From the NCBI GenBank assembly GCA_030598025.1, contig JAUVQS010000102.1, positions 1 through 5,803 on the forward strand: a DNA stretch of 5,803 nt, in the 5' to 3' direction. Positions 1 through 5,787 of this stretch are shown here, piece by piece (within the stretch, counting starts at the first letter, position 1; each line of letters opens with the position of its first letter). Source of the DNA: Acidimicrobiia bacterium (GTDB lineage Bacteria > Actinomycetota > Acidimicrobiia > Spongiisociales > JAHEDJ01). Position numbers and translations under genes: made by a program. The notes below the pieces were generated by a model that did not search any database, was not told the origin of the DNA, and worked only from the letters and a program-made list of their open reading frames with translations.

Positions 1-614
1 ATGTAGCGCTCGAGGAACAGGGCGTCGTCGCCGAAGGCGGACATCGCCTCCCGGGCCGCGGAACCGATGGATTCTGTCAGGTCGGCCGGGTCGCGCACGA
101 TGCGCATCCCCTTGCCACCTCCACCGGCGGAAGCCTTGACAAGGATCGGATAGCCGACCTCGGCCGCGGCATCGGCGATCGCTTCTTCGTTTCGACCGGC
201 GATCTCGATGCCGGGCACGACCGGAATTCCGGCGTCGACCATGATTCGTCTCGCCTCGATCTTGGAGCCCATCGACGCCATGGCTGATGGCGGAGGTCCA
301 ATGAATAGGATTCCGGCGTCCGCGCAAGCCCGGGCGAATTCGGCGTTCTCGGCAAGGAAACCGTATCCGGGGTGGATCGCCTGGGCGCCGGCCTTCAGAG
401 TGGCTTCGATGATCAGGTCTTGACGCAGATACGTGTCGGCCGGAGCCGATCCCGGCAATTCAAGCGCCTCATCCGCCTCGGCCACAAATGGAGCCAAACG
501 GTCCGCATCCGAATAGACCGCAACGGTGGAGATCCCCATCGTCCGGCAGGTGCGAAAGATCCGCCTGGCGATCTCACCGCGGTTGGCAACGAGGATCTTG
601 GCGAGGCCCGTCAC
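1..614 (-). CDS. Acyl-CoA carboxylase alpha subunit, biotin carboxylase domain (N-terminal part, truncated by window edge)
   Basis: This is the ATP-dependent biotin carboxylase half of a biotin-dependent acyl-CoA carboxylase; it carboxylates biotin with bicarbonate before transfer to the acyl-CoA by the beta subunit. The 204 visible codons begin MTGLAKILVANRGEIARRIF, the family's hallmark N-terminus. Further landmarks are HPGYGFLAEN (81-90), MGSK with the ATP-binding lysine at 118, and the glycine-rich ATP-grasp loop KASAGGGGKGMR (160-171) with its conserved lysine at 160. The reading frame is open to the window edge, so the rest of the ATP-grasp domain and any biotin carboxyl carrier domain lie outside. 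The start is GTG at 614, preceded by GAGG with a 7-nt gap; an adjacent in-frame GTG at 617 is the alternative. The gene follows the beta subunit on the same strand after 76 nt, so an operon and a functional alpha-beta pair are inferred. Identity is firm; substrate is not visible here. Confidence 0.95.
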   Translation of the reverse strand, partial: MTGLAKILVANRGEIARRIFRTCRTMGISTVAVYSDADRLAPFVAEADEALELPGSAPADTYLRQDLIIEATLKAGAQAIHPGYGFLAENAEFARACADAGILFIGPPPSAMASMGSKIEARRIMVDAGIPVVPGIEIAGRNEEAIADAAAEVGYPILVKASAGGGGKGMRIVRDPADLTESIGSAAREAMSAFGDDALFLERY

Positions 615-621
615 CACACAA

Positions 622-625
622 CCTC
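622..625 (-). promoter_or_regulatory. Ribosome binding site of the biotin carboxylase gene
   Basis: GAGG on the minus strand lies 7 nt before the GTG at 614 and 4 nt before the alternative GTG at 617. The spacing favours 614. It sits directly at the foot of the spacer hairpin (627-674), so folding of that hairpin leaves it exposed and single-stranded. Confidence 0.6.
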
Positions 626-626
626 G

Positions 627-674
627 TTTTCGCGCGGGGATCTTGGCCCATAGGCCGCGAATCCCGCGCGAGAA
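627..674 (-). repeat. Long inverted repeat (hairpin) filling the spacer between the carboxylase genes; copy 1 of a REP-like element
   Basis: Bases 627-638 pair with 663-674 over 12 positions (one T-G wobble at 629/672). A single bulged G at 639 follows, then two more pairs (640-641 with 661-662). The enclosed loop contains a smaller GGCC-CATA-GGCC stem (645-656). The hairpin begins 16 nt after the beta-subunit stop and ends just before the alpha-subunit ribosome binding site. There is no T-tract after it, so it is not a classical intrinsic terminator. Part of it (650-674, minus strand) matches 5723-5747 at 22 of 25 positions. A role in differential expression or mRNA stability is inferred, by analogy with REP elements. 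Confidence 0.75.
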
Positions 675-690
675 GCAGATTTGAAGCGTT

Positions 691-2289
691 TCACATCCGG
701 AAGACCCCGAACTCGCCGGTGCCTTGCACCGGACCCGAATGAACGGCCGAGAGGGCCATGCCGAGGACGGTTCGTGTGTCGCGTGGATCAATGATGCCGT
801 CGTCGCGGACTCGACCGGTCGAGTAGTAGCCCAGTGCCTCTCGCTCGATCTGATCTTCGATCGCCTGGCGACGGAGTTCCGCCGCCGGTTCGTCGATTTC
901 CTGGCCGCGTGCCTCTGCGCCGGCCCTGTTGATGATCGACATCACACCGGCGAGTTGTTCACCACCCATTACGGCCACTTTGTGTCCGGGCCATCCAAAT
1001 ACGAACCTCGATTCAAACGCTCGGCCGGCCATGCCGTAGTTTCCGGCTCCGTAGGAGGCCCCAGCCATCAGGGATATGTGAGGCACTGCGCTGTTGGCCA
1101 CCGCATTCACCATTTTGGCGCCATCTTTGATCATCCCGCCCTGCTCGTACTCTTTGCCGACCATGTATCCGGTCGTGTTGTGGATGAAGATGATGGGCGT
1201 GTCGTAGCGATTACACAGCTGGATGAACTCCGTTGCCTTTTTCGCTTCCTCGCTGAAAAGAACGCCGCGCTGGTTGGCGATGACCCCGACGGGATAACCA
1301 TGGATGGAGCCCCATCCGGCCACCAATGACGTGCCGTAGACCAGCTTGTATTCGTCGAATCGTGACCCGTCGAGCACCCGTGCCAGAACCTGACGCATAT
1401 CGAAGGGCACCTTGAGGTCGGCCGAGATGATACCGAGGAGGTCATCCGCGTCGTAGAGCGGCTCGTCCGACGGCTGATTCGGTCCATAACCGAGTTTGCG
1501 CCAGTTGAGGTGAGCCACGATCTCACGTCCCATCCTGAGTGCGTCGTGTTCGTCCGCCGCCAGGTAGTCGGAAAGACCGGAGATCCGCGAGTGCATGTCG
1601 GCGCCGCCCAGATCCTCGTCGGTCGACTCCTCGCCGGTGGCCATCTTCACGAGCGGTGGTCCACCCAGGAACACCTTTGCTCGTTCCTTGACCATCACCG
1701 CGTAATCGGACATGCCCGGCACATAGGCGCCTCCCGCCGTCGAGTTGCCGAAGACCAGAGCAATCGTCGGTATTCCCAGCTTGGACAACCGGGTCAGGTT
1801 GCGGAACCACTTGCCGCCCACCAGGAAGACATCGGCCTGGGTCGGGAGATCGGCGCCCCCCGATTCCACGAGATTGATGAGTGGGAGGCGGTTCTGGCGA
1901 GCACTGTCCTGCAGCCGGAGGCTCTTGGAGAGCGAGATCGGATTCGACGACCCCGCCCTGCTCGTCGGGTCGTTGGCGTTGATGGCGACCTCTACCCCGG
2001 ATACGACTCCTATTCCGCAAACGAGGTTTCCGCCAATCGGGTAATCGGTTCCCCATCCGGCCAGCGAAGAGAGCTCCAGAAAGGGTGTGTCACGATCGAG
2101 GAGCAGCTCGATCCGCTCTCTGGCGAGCAATCTGCCCCGGTCCTTGTGCCGCTCGACGTACTTCGACCCGCCACCCCGGCGCGAGGCCTCCATGAGTTGC
2201 TCGAACTCGGAGAGCTTCTCGGTCATCGCCGCATGGTTCGATCGGTACTCGTCCGAGCGTTGATCGATGTTCGAGGTCAGAACCGGCAT
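691..2289 (-). CDS. Acyl-CoA carboxylase beta subunit (carboxyltransferase), methylcrotonyl-/geranyl-CoA carboxylase clade
   Basis: This 532-residue crotonase-fold carboxyltransferase moves the carboxyl group from biotin to an acyl-CoA in the cytoplasm. The N-terminal half has ESGGADLPTQ (142-151), STAGGAYVPGMSDY (183-196) and FLGGPPLVKMATGE (207-220). The C-terminal half has NTTGYMVGKEYEQGG (371-385), the oxyanion/biotin region GASYGAGNYGM (410-420) and MGGEQLAGVM (441-450), and it ends GVFRM. GAGNYGM and the FRM terminus are typical of methylcrotonyl- and geranyl-CoA carboxylase beta chains rather than propionyl-CoA carboxylase; length is normal for the family. The frame extends upstream to 2421, but homologues start near MPVLTSNID, and the longer version would run into the divergent gene, so ATG at 2289 is chosen. 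No Shine-Dalgarno is seen there. Methylcrotonyl-CoA (leucine degradation) is the default substrate, but related actinobacterial enzymes are uncharacterised, so no symbol is given. Confidence 0.94.
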   Translation of the reverse strand: MPVLTSNIDQRSDEYRSNHAAMTEKLSEFEQLMEASRRGGGSKYVERHKDRGRLLARERIELLLDRDTPFLELSSLAGWGTDYPIGGNLVCGIGVVSGVEVAINANDPTSRAGSSNPISLSKSLRLQDSARQNRLPLINLVESGGADLPTQADVFLVGGKWFRNLTRLSKLGIPTIALVFGNSTAGGAYVPGMSDYAVMVKERAKVFLGGPPLVKMATGEESTDEDLGGADMHSRISGLSDYLAADEHDALRMGREIVAHLNWRKLGYGPNQPSDEPLYDADDLLGIISADLKVPFDMRQVLARVLDGSRFDEYKLVYGTSLVAGWGSIHGYPVGVIANQRGVLFSEEAKKATEFIQLCNRYDTPIIFIHNTTGYMVGKEYEQGGMIKDGAKMVNAVANSAVPHISLMAGASYGAGNYGMAGRAFESRFVFGWPGHKVAVMGGEQLAGVMSIINRAGAEARGQEIDEPAAELRRQAIEDQIEREALGYYSTGRVRDDGIIDPRDTRTVLGMALSAVHSGPVQGTGEFGVFRM

Positions 2290-2297
2290 TGCCCGGC

Positions 2298-2303
2298 AGG
2301 TTA
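2298..2303 (-). promoter_or_regulatory. Candidate -10 element of the carboxylase operon
   Basis: TAACCT on the minus strand fits the actinobacterial TANNNT -10 pattern and ends 8 nt before the ATG at 2289. Transcription would start within about 3 nt of the start codon, matching the lack of a Shine-Dalgarno. No convincing -35 is seen (CTCCTA at 2326-2321). The motif is short and could occur by chance. Confidence 0.35.
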
Positions 2304-2338
2304 GTTGCGTGGCGGCGGGGTAGGAGCTTCCGGGTGGG

Positions 2339-2344
2339 TACCCT
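2339..2344 (+). promoter_or_regulatory. Candidate -10 element of the membrane protein gene, inside a GGGTACCC palindrome
   Basis: TACCCT fits TANNNT and ends 6 nt before the ATG at 2351, the spacing expected if the transcript begins at or next to the start codon. It overlaps a perfect 8-bp palindrome, GGGTACCC (2336-2343), which could be a regulator site or coincidence. The 61-bp divergent gap (2290-2350) would then carry back-to-back promoters with -10 hexamers 35 bp apart. Confidence 0.35.
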
Positions 2345-2350
2345 CGCCAC

Positions 2351-3184
2351 ATGCGGTGGTCACGGGTGCGCGGGGCGGTTGTGATACTGGCGGCGATTGG
2401 TGGATCGGTGGCAGCCATCACTGCCGCCGGAGATCTCCGCGACGCGGTAGACGAACGCTCTTCATCCCTCGATCAGGCGCTCGTTGCCGGCGGAGAGGCG
2501 TTGCGCACCGCAGACGACACGGTCGCCATCGTGGCCTCTATCGTCGATCAGCTGGCCGGCAGCCTGGTCGCTGTGGAGGATGCGGCGCTCGACTCGATTT
2601 CCACCCTCGATGATGCCGAGAACGGCCTCAACAAACTGGCGGAAATCAGCGGCGAGGACCTGCCTCGAATCATTGACTCGTTGAAGGAGGCCATGCCCGC
2701 CTTGATCCAGGTGGCCGACGTCATCGATGGGACGCTCGGAGCACTCAGTTTCGTCGGCGTTCCGTATGATCCCGATGTGCCCTTCGACGAGTCACTCTCG
2801 GGCATCGCCGACTCGATAGACGACCTTCCCGAGCAGGTCAGGCACCAGGCCGACCTCATCGAAGAAGTAGCCGAAGGTCTCGGGGGGATCGCCGATCAAG
2901 CAGGTCAACTCATAATCGAGATGGGAGTGGCCAGGCTGCAGCTGCTCGATGGGATAGAACTCCTCAACCAGTATCGGGCGACAACGGCAACCGCGATTGA
3001 GTCCGTCGAGACCGAGCGCGATCTACTGGCGGAGCGCGCCAATTCGGAACGGTCGGCGGTCTGGTGGCTGGCTGCGGCCGTTGTGATGGCCCAGCTCGGC
3101 CTCTTCACAGCCGGCACCTGGCTTCTCTTCAGAAAATCCGACGCCCCACCAGAGAGACGCGAGAACTCGGCACCGTCTGGCTAA
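2351..3184 (+). CDS. Membrane-anchored helical protein of unknown function, two transmembrane segments
   Basis: I do not recognise a named family. The 277-residue product has a short basic N-terminus (MRWSRVR), a first hydrophobic segment at about 8-26, then roughly 205 residues of acidic, Ala/Leu/Ile/Asp-rich helix-forming sequence. A second hydrophobic segment at about 235-260 (starting SAVWWLAAAVV) and a short charged tail (RKSDAPPERR) end it. The positive-inside rule puts both termini in the cytoplasm and the large acidic domain outside. The helical region is broken near the middle by SFVGVPYDPDVPFDESL (133-149), probably a loop. It resembles the outer helical bundle of chemoreceptor-like sensors but has no HAMP or signalling domain. 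There are no cysteines and no obvious enzyme motif. ATG at 2351 is the only sensible start: TAG at 2321 closes the frame upstream. It is probably monocistronic, with 126 bp before feoB. Confidence 0.82.
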   Translation: MRWSRVRGAVVILAAIGGSVAAITAAGDLRDAVDERSSSLDQALVAGGEALRTADDTVAIVASIVDQLAGSLVAVEDAALDSISTLDDAENGLNKLAEISGEDLPRIIDSLKEAMPALIQVADVIDGTLGALSFVGVPYDPDVPFDESLSGIADSIDDLPEQVRHQADLIEEVAEGLGGIADQAGQLIIEMGVARLQLLDGIELLNQYRATTATAIESVETERDLLAERANSERSAVWWLAAAVVMAQLGLFTAGTWLLFRKSDAPPERRENSAPSG

Positions 3185-3211
3185 TGGCTAAGGCTTATGG
3201 CTAACGGCTTC
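3179..3211 (+). repeat. Imperfect heptamer tandem repeat (GGCTAAN) across the stop codon
   Basis: Starting in the last sense codon of the membrane protein gene, the sequence reads as consecutive units GGCTAAT, GGCTAA, GGCTTAT, GGCTAAC and GGCTTC. ATGGCTAA occurs twice, at 3184-3191 and 3197-3204. The units place TAA or TTA in several frames just after the real TAA (3182-3184). Slippage-derived simple repeat is the plainest reading; a set of direct-repeat regulator sites is possible but unsupported. Confidence 0.6.
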
Positions 3212-3222
3212 TTTCCGACAAC

Positions 3223-3261
3223 GGTTCGGGACCACGGGCCAAACGCCCCGGCAGCCGGACC
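3223..3261 (+). terminator. Weak compound hairpin in the gap before feoB, possible terminator
   Basis: GGTTCGG (3223-3229) can pair with CCGGACC (3255-3261) with one wobble. Inside it, GGGC-CAAAC-GCCC (3236-3248) forms a smaller stem. No T-run follows, so if it ends transcription of the membrane protein gene it is not of the classical type. The arms are far apart and could be fortuitous. Confidence 0.25.
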
Positions 3262-3299
3262 TTCTGACCCTATGGCGCCTTGGCCTTCTTCCGCGACCA

Positions 3300-3305
3300 T
3301 GTAAT
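3300..3305 (+). promoter_or_regulatory. Candidate -10 element of the feoB-feoA operon
   Basis: TGTAAT matches TATAAT at five of six positions and ends 5 nt before the ATG at 3311. The nearest -35-like hexamer, TTGGCC (3280-3285), is only 14 nt away, so that part is poor. It lies between the arms of a short inverted repeat, CCATG (3297-3301) and CATGG (3310-3314), which overlaps the start codon. I see no convincing Fur or DtxR/IdeR box in the gap. Confidence 0.35.
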
Positions 3306-3310
3306 CAGTC

Positions 3311-5287
3311 ATGGGAAGAAACTGTCACACTCCGATGGCAGGGGAGACGCCTCGGCAGGCAGGAGTCGTAGCTCTCGTTGGTCATCCCAACGTTGGCAAG
3401 TCGACGCTGTTTGAAGCGCTCACTGGTCATCGTGTTATCGCCGCCAACTACCCGGGTACGACTGTAGAGATTGTCAGAGCTGCCGGGCGCAGACTTGACG
3501 ACACCTTCGTCGATTCGCCCGGCATCCTCTCGTTCCCGTCGCGGACTGAGGACGAACAGGCGACCGTTCGGGTCTTGCTCGAAGGAGCGCTGGTCGGCGT
3601 CTTACAGGTCGGTGACGCAAAGAACCTTCGACGAACCCTTCTCCTGACGGTGCAACTCGGCGAAATGGGAGTCCCGCTCACCCTCGCCCTCAATATGGCC
3701 GACGAGGCTGTTGACCGGGGCCTCCATTTCGACCCCGGGGAACTGTCCGAAACCCTCGGCCTCCGGGTGGTTGCCACGACTGCGGTGCGCGGCGAGGGAA
3801 TCGATCTGCTCGAAGATGCTCTGCTCGAGCCTGATATCCCATCTGTGAGGATCAACTATGAAGATCCGATCGAGACGGCGATAGATGAACTCGGCGAGGT
3901 TCTCCCACCTGCGACTGTCGGCAGCCGTTCTCTGGCGTTGCTCTTTCTGGCCGGAGATCCCGTAGCCGAGGAGTGGATAAGAGGTCGTTGTGACGATCGC
4001 CGGGTTGGGGAAGCGGTGCGCATTCGGAGCACCGCGGCCGAGGCCGTCGGCACGCCCCTGTCTTCTTCGATCCTCGAATCGAGATTCGAAGTGGTCGATG
4101 CACTGATCGGCGATCCGTCCACAACCCCGGTTGGCGGCACTTCGGTACGCAAGCAGCGGATCAGCCGACTGACCACTCATCCTCTGTGGGGTCTTCCGGT
4201 TCTGGCCGTGGTCCTCTACGGCCTCTACTGGTTCGTCGGAGTTTTCGGTGCCGGAACGCTGGTCGGTTGGCTCGAAGAGACGCTCTTCGGCGAGTACATC
4301 AATCCGTGGTTGATCTCAGCCGCCGACAGAGCGCTGGCCTGGGATTGGCTTCGGGATCTGTTGGTTGGAGATTACGGACTGTGGACGATGGGAATGACCT
4401 ACGCCCTGGCGCTGATTCTTCCGATCGTGGCTACGTTCTTTTTCGCGTTTGGCTTGCTCGAGGACTCCGGATACCTGCCGAGACTGGCCGTTCTCACCAA
4501 CCGGATATTCAAAGCGATGGGACTCAACGGAACGGCAGTGGTTCCCATGGTGCTGGGCCTTGGCTGCGTGACGATGGCGACGATGACCACTCGAATCCTT
4601 GCCTCGAAGCGCGACCGACTCCTCGTCATACTGCTGCTGTCGTTGGGGGTCCCATGCAGCGCCCAGTTGGGTGTTGTGATGGGAATGCTCGGCGGCATTT
4701 CGATGGTGGCGATGATGATCTGGGCGGGGGTTGTCATTGGTGTGCTGGTGGTGGTCGGATGGCTGGCCGCCCGTCTGGTGCCGGGAAATCGTTCGGTCTT
4801 CGTCACCGAGTTGCCGCCCATGCGGCGCCCTCCCCTTCGTCCCGTTGTCATCAAGACCGTCGCCCGCGTTGAGTGGTACATCAGAGAGGTCGTACCGCTG
4901 TTCCTGATCGGGTCCGTCTTGTTGTTTGTTCTCGATCGCGCCGAAGTCCTCGGATGGCTGATCGAGTTAGCCGAGCCACTGGTAGTCGATTGGCTGAGGT
5001 TGCCGGCTGAGGCGGCCACCGCCTTCATGATGGGTTTCTTCCGGCGAGACTTCGGAGCGACCGGACTCTTTTTGATCGCCGGTGATGGGCTGCTCTCGTC
5101 CGTTCAGATGGTCGTCAGCATGACCACTATCACGTTGTTCGTTCCCTGTGTGGCCAGTGTGCTGATGATTGCCAAGGAACGAGGAGCGAAGACCGCCGCG
5201 GCGGTGACGGCGCTGGTCTTCCCGCTGGCGATCTTCATCGGCGGGGTTCTCGGTCGAGTTCTCGAGTTCGTCGGGTGGGGCGTATGA
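3311..5287 (+). CDS. feoB: Ferrous iron transport protein B (variant subtype)
   Basis: FeoB is the GTPase-coupled inner-membrane Fe(II) importer. The 658-residue protein opens with a cytoplasmic G domain: G1 GHPNVGKS (24-31), G2 YPGTT (47-51), G3 DSPG (68-71), G4 NMAD (128-131), and G5 probably within TAVRGEG (157-163). A linker region follows to about 290, then a multi-spanning membrane part with LLEDSGYLPR (382-391), GLGCVTMATMTTRIL (416-430), KRDRLL (433-438) and GVPCSAQLG (446-454). The classical core reads GFGCNVPAIMATR and PCSARLP, so this is a distinct subtype; the core cysteines (419, 449) remain. A further cysteine, 613, sits in LFVPC. The protein is shorter than the E. coli type (about 770 residues). 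ATG at 3311 is taken as start; TAA at 3302 closes the frame, and ATG at 3335 is an alternative. Neither has a clear Shine-Dalgarno. It overlaps the downstream FeoA-like gene by 4 nt. Confidence 0.96.
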   Translation: MGRNCHTPMAGETPRQAGVVALVGHPNVGKSTLFEALTGHRVIAANYPGTTVEIVRAAGRRLDDTFVDSPGILSFPSRTEDEQATVRVLLEGALVGVLQVGDAKNLRRTLLLTVQLGEMGVPLTLALNMADEAVDRGLHFDPGELSETLGLRVVATTAVRGEGIDLLEDALLEPDIPSVRINYEDPIETAIDELGEVLPPATVGSRSLALLFLAGDPVAEEWIRGRCDDRRVGEAVRIRSTAAEAVGTPLSSSILESRFEVVDALIGDPSTTPVGGTSVRKQRISRLTTHPLWGLPVLAVVLYGLYWFVGVFGAGTLVGWLEETLFGEYINPWLISAADRALAWDWLRDLLVGDYGLWTMGMTYALALILPIVATFFFAFGLLEDSGYLPRLAVLTNRIFKAMGLNGTAVVPMVLGLGCVTMATMTTRILASKRDRLLVILLLSLGVPCSAQLGVVMGMLGGISMVAMMIWAGVVIGVLVVVGWLAARLVPGNRSVFVTELPPMRRPPLRPVVIKTVARVEWYIREVVPLFLIGSVLLFVLDRAEVLGWLIELAEPLVVDWLRLPAEAATAFMMGFFRRDFGATGLFLIAGDGLLSSVQMVVSMTTITLFVPCVASVLMIAKERGAKTAAAVTALVFPLAIFIGGVLGRVLEFVGWGV

Positions 5288-5715
5288 GTTCCATCATGGC
5301 CTGCGCTCTGTGCGGAACACGCTTTGATCCAGAGGCCGAGGTGGCTTGCGGGTCCTGTCCGATGAGCGGAGCGTGCACGCTGGCTTGTTGCCCCGAATGT
5401 GGTTACACGACCGTCGACATCAGCAGCTCTCGATCGGCCGGGCTCCTGACCCGCCTGCTCTCTTCCAGGAAGGCGCCCCGTTTGGCTGGAGCGACTCTCG
5501 ACAGCGCGATCATCGGCAGAAGGGTGGCCATCGCCGGCTTCTCTGATTCGATGACGACGGGTCATCGGGAGTTGCTGCGAACGTACGGAATCGAGCCGGG
5601 TCGCACAGTTCGAGTTGAACAGCACTCGCCTGTGACGGTCGTGCAGGTCGACGAAACCGAGGTCGCGCTGGAAGCCGACCTGGCCAAGCTGGTCTTCGTC
5701 GGCGCCGTCCGCTGA
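5284..5715 (+). CDS. FeoA-domain protein with N-terminal eight-cysteine metal-binding domain
   Basis: This 143-residue protein has two parts. Residues 7-41 hold eight cysteines: CxxC at 7/10, CxxC at 22/25, then C31, C35, C36 and C39, ending CCPECGY, which looks like a zinc ribbon, a rubredoxin-like fold or an iron-sulphur site. Residues about 74-140 match the small SH3-like FeoA domain: HRELLRTYGIEPGRTVRVEQ, then P-x-TVVQVDETEVALEADLAKLVFV. FeoA is a cytosolic partner thought to modulate FeoB. The ATG at 5284 overlaps the feoB stop as ATGA, indicating translational coupling; an in-frame GTG at 5275 would add three residues, and Met5 (5296) is a shorter option. The linker (42-73) is Ser/Arg/Leu-rich. 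Similar Cys-rich segments occur, from memory, beside variant FeoB proteins in other bacteria, so the fusion is plausible rather than an artefact. No separate feoC is visible; the Cys domain may fill that role (inference). Confidence 0.88.
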   Translation: MSSIMACALCGTRFDPEAEVACGSCPMSGACTLACCPECGYTTVDISSSRSAGLLTRLLSSRKAPRLAGATLDSAIIGRRVAIAGFSDSMTTGHRELLRTYGIEPGRTVRVEQHSPVTVVQVDETEVALEADLAKLVFVGAVR

Positions 5716-5722
5716 AGACCCG

Positions 5723-5747
5723 TTTTCGCGCGGCATTCGCGACCTAT
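5723..5747 (+). repeat. Copy 2 of the REP-like 3'-end element, downstream of feoA
   Basis: This 25-nt stretch begins 7 nt after the feoA stop and matches 650-674 read on the minus strand at 22 of 25 positions, the differences being at element positions 3, 12 and 20. The shared core is TCGCGCGG, then ATTCGCG, then CCTAT. The left end CGTTTTCGCGCGG (5721-5733) is also identical to 625-637 on the plus strand, because copy 1 is itself palindromic. TCGCG (5726-5730) and CGCGA (5738-5742) can form a small stem. Confidence 0.65.
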
Positions 5748-5787
5748 CCCACACCCGCTGAGGGTGCCACCAAGCAGGATAGGGCGC
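5739..5787 (+). terminator. Nested hairpin downstream of feoA, possible operon terminator or structured RNA
   Basis: Bases 5739-5749 pair with 5777-5787 at ten of eleven positions (CCTATCC with GGATAGG is perfect; one A-G mismatch at 5742/5784). Inside, CACCC (5752-5756) pairs perfectly with GGGTG (5762-5766) around a 5-nt loop. It overlaps the repeat element at 5723-5747. No T-tract follows before the window ends, so intrinsic termination is unproven. The rest of the tail (5788-5803) shows nothing I recognise. Confidence 0.4.

Noticed and set aside
724..1329. 201-codon open frame on the plus strand, opposite the carboxylase beta gene
   Set aside because: It lies fully antisense to a strongly conserved gene, its translation is low-complexity His/Arg/Val-rich with no motif, and long antisense frames are expected in GC-rich DNA.
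1510..2304. 264-codon open frame on the plus strand
   Set aside because: Also antisense to the beta subunit; no recognisable domain and no ribosome binding site, so it is a shadow frame.
2290..2421. Upstream extension of the carboxylase beta gene to ATG 2421
   Set aside because: The 44 extra residues match nothing in the family, overlap the divergent gene's start, and family members begin near the Met at 2289.
3179..3211. CRISPR-like or iteron array
   Set aside because: Units are only 6-7 bp, contiguous with no spacers, and too few and degenerate for an array or replication origin.
3255..3277. Possible third, decayed copy of the repeat element (CCTATGG at 3268-3274)
   Set aside because: Beyond the shared CCTATGG and TTC, agreement upstream is about half of positions, which is not distinguishable from chance in GC-rich DNA.
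4186..4872. 228-codon frame overlapping feoB in another plus-strand frame
   Set aside because: Arg/Gly/Ser-rich frame-shifted reading of the FeoB membrane region; FeoB itself is intact across it.
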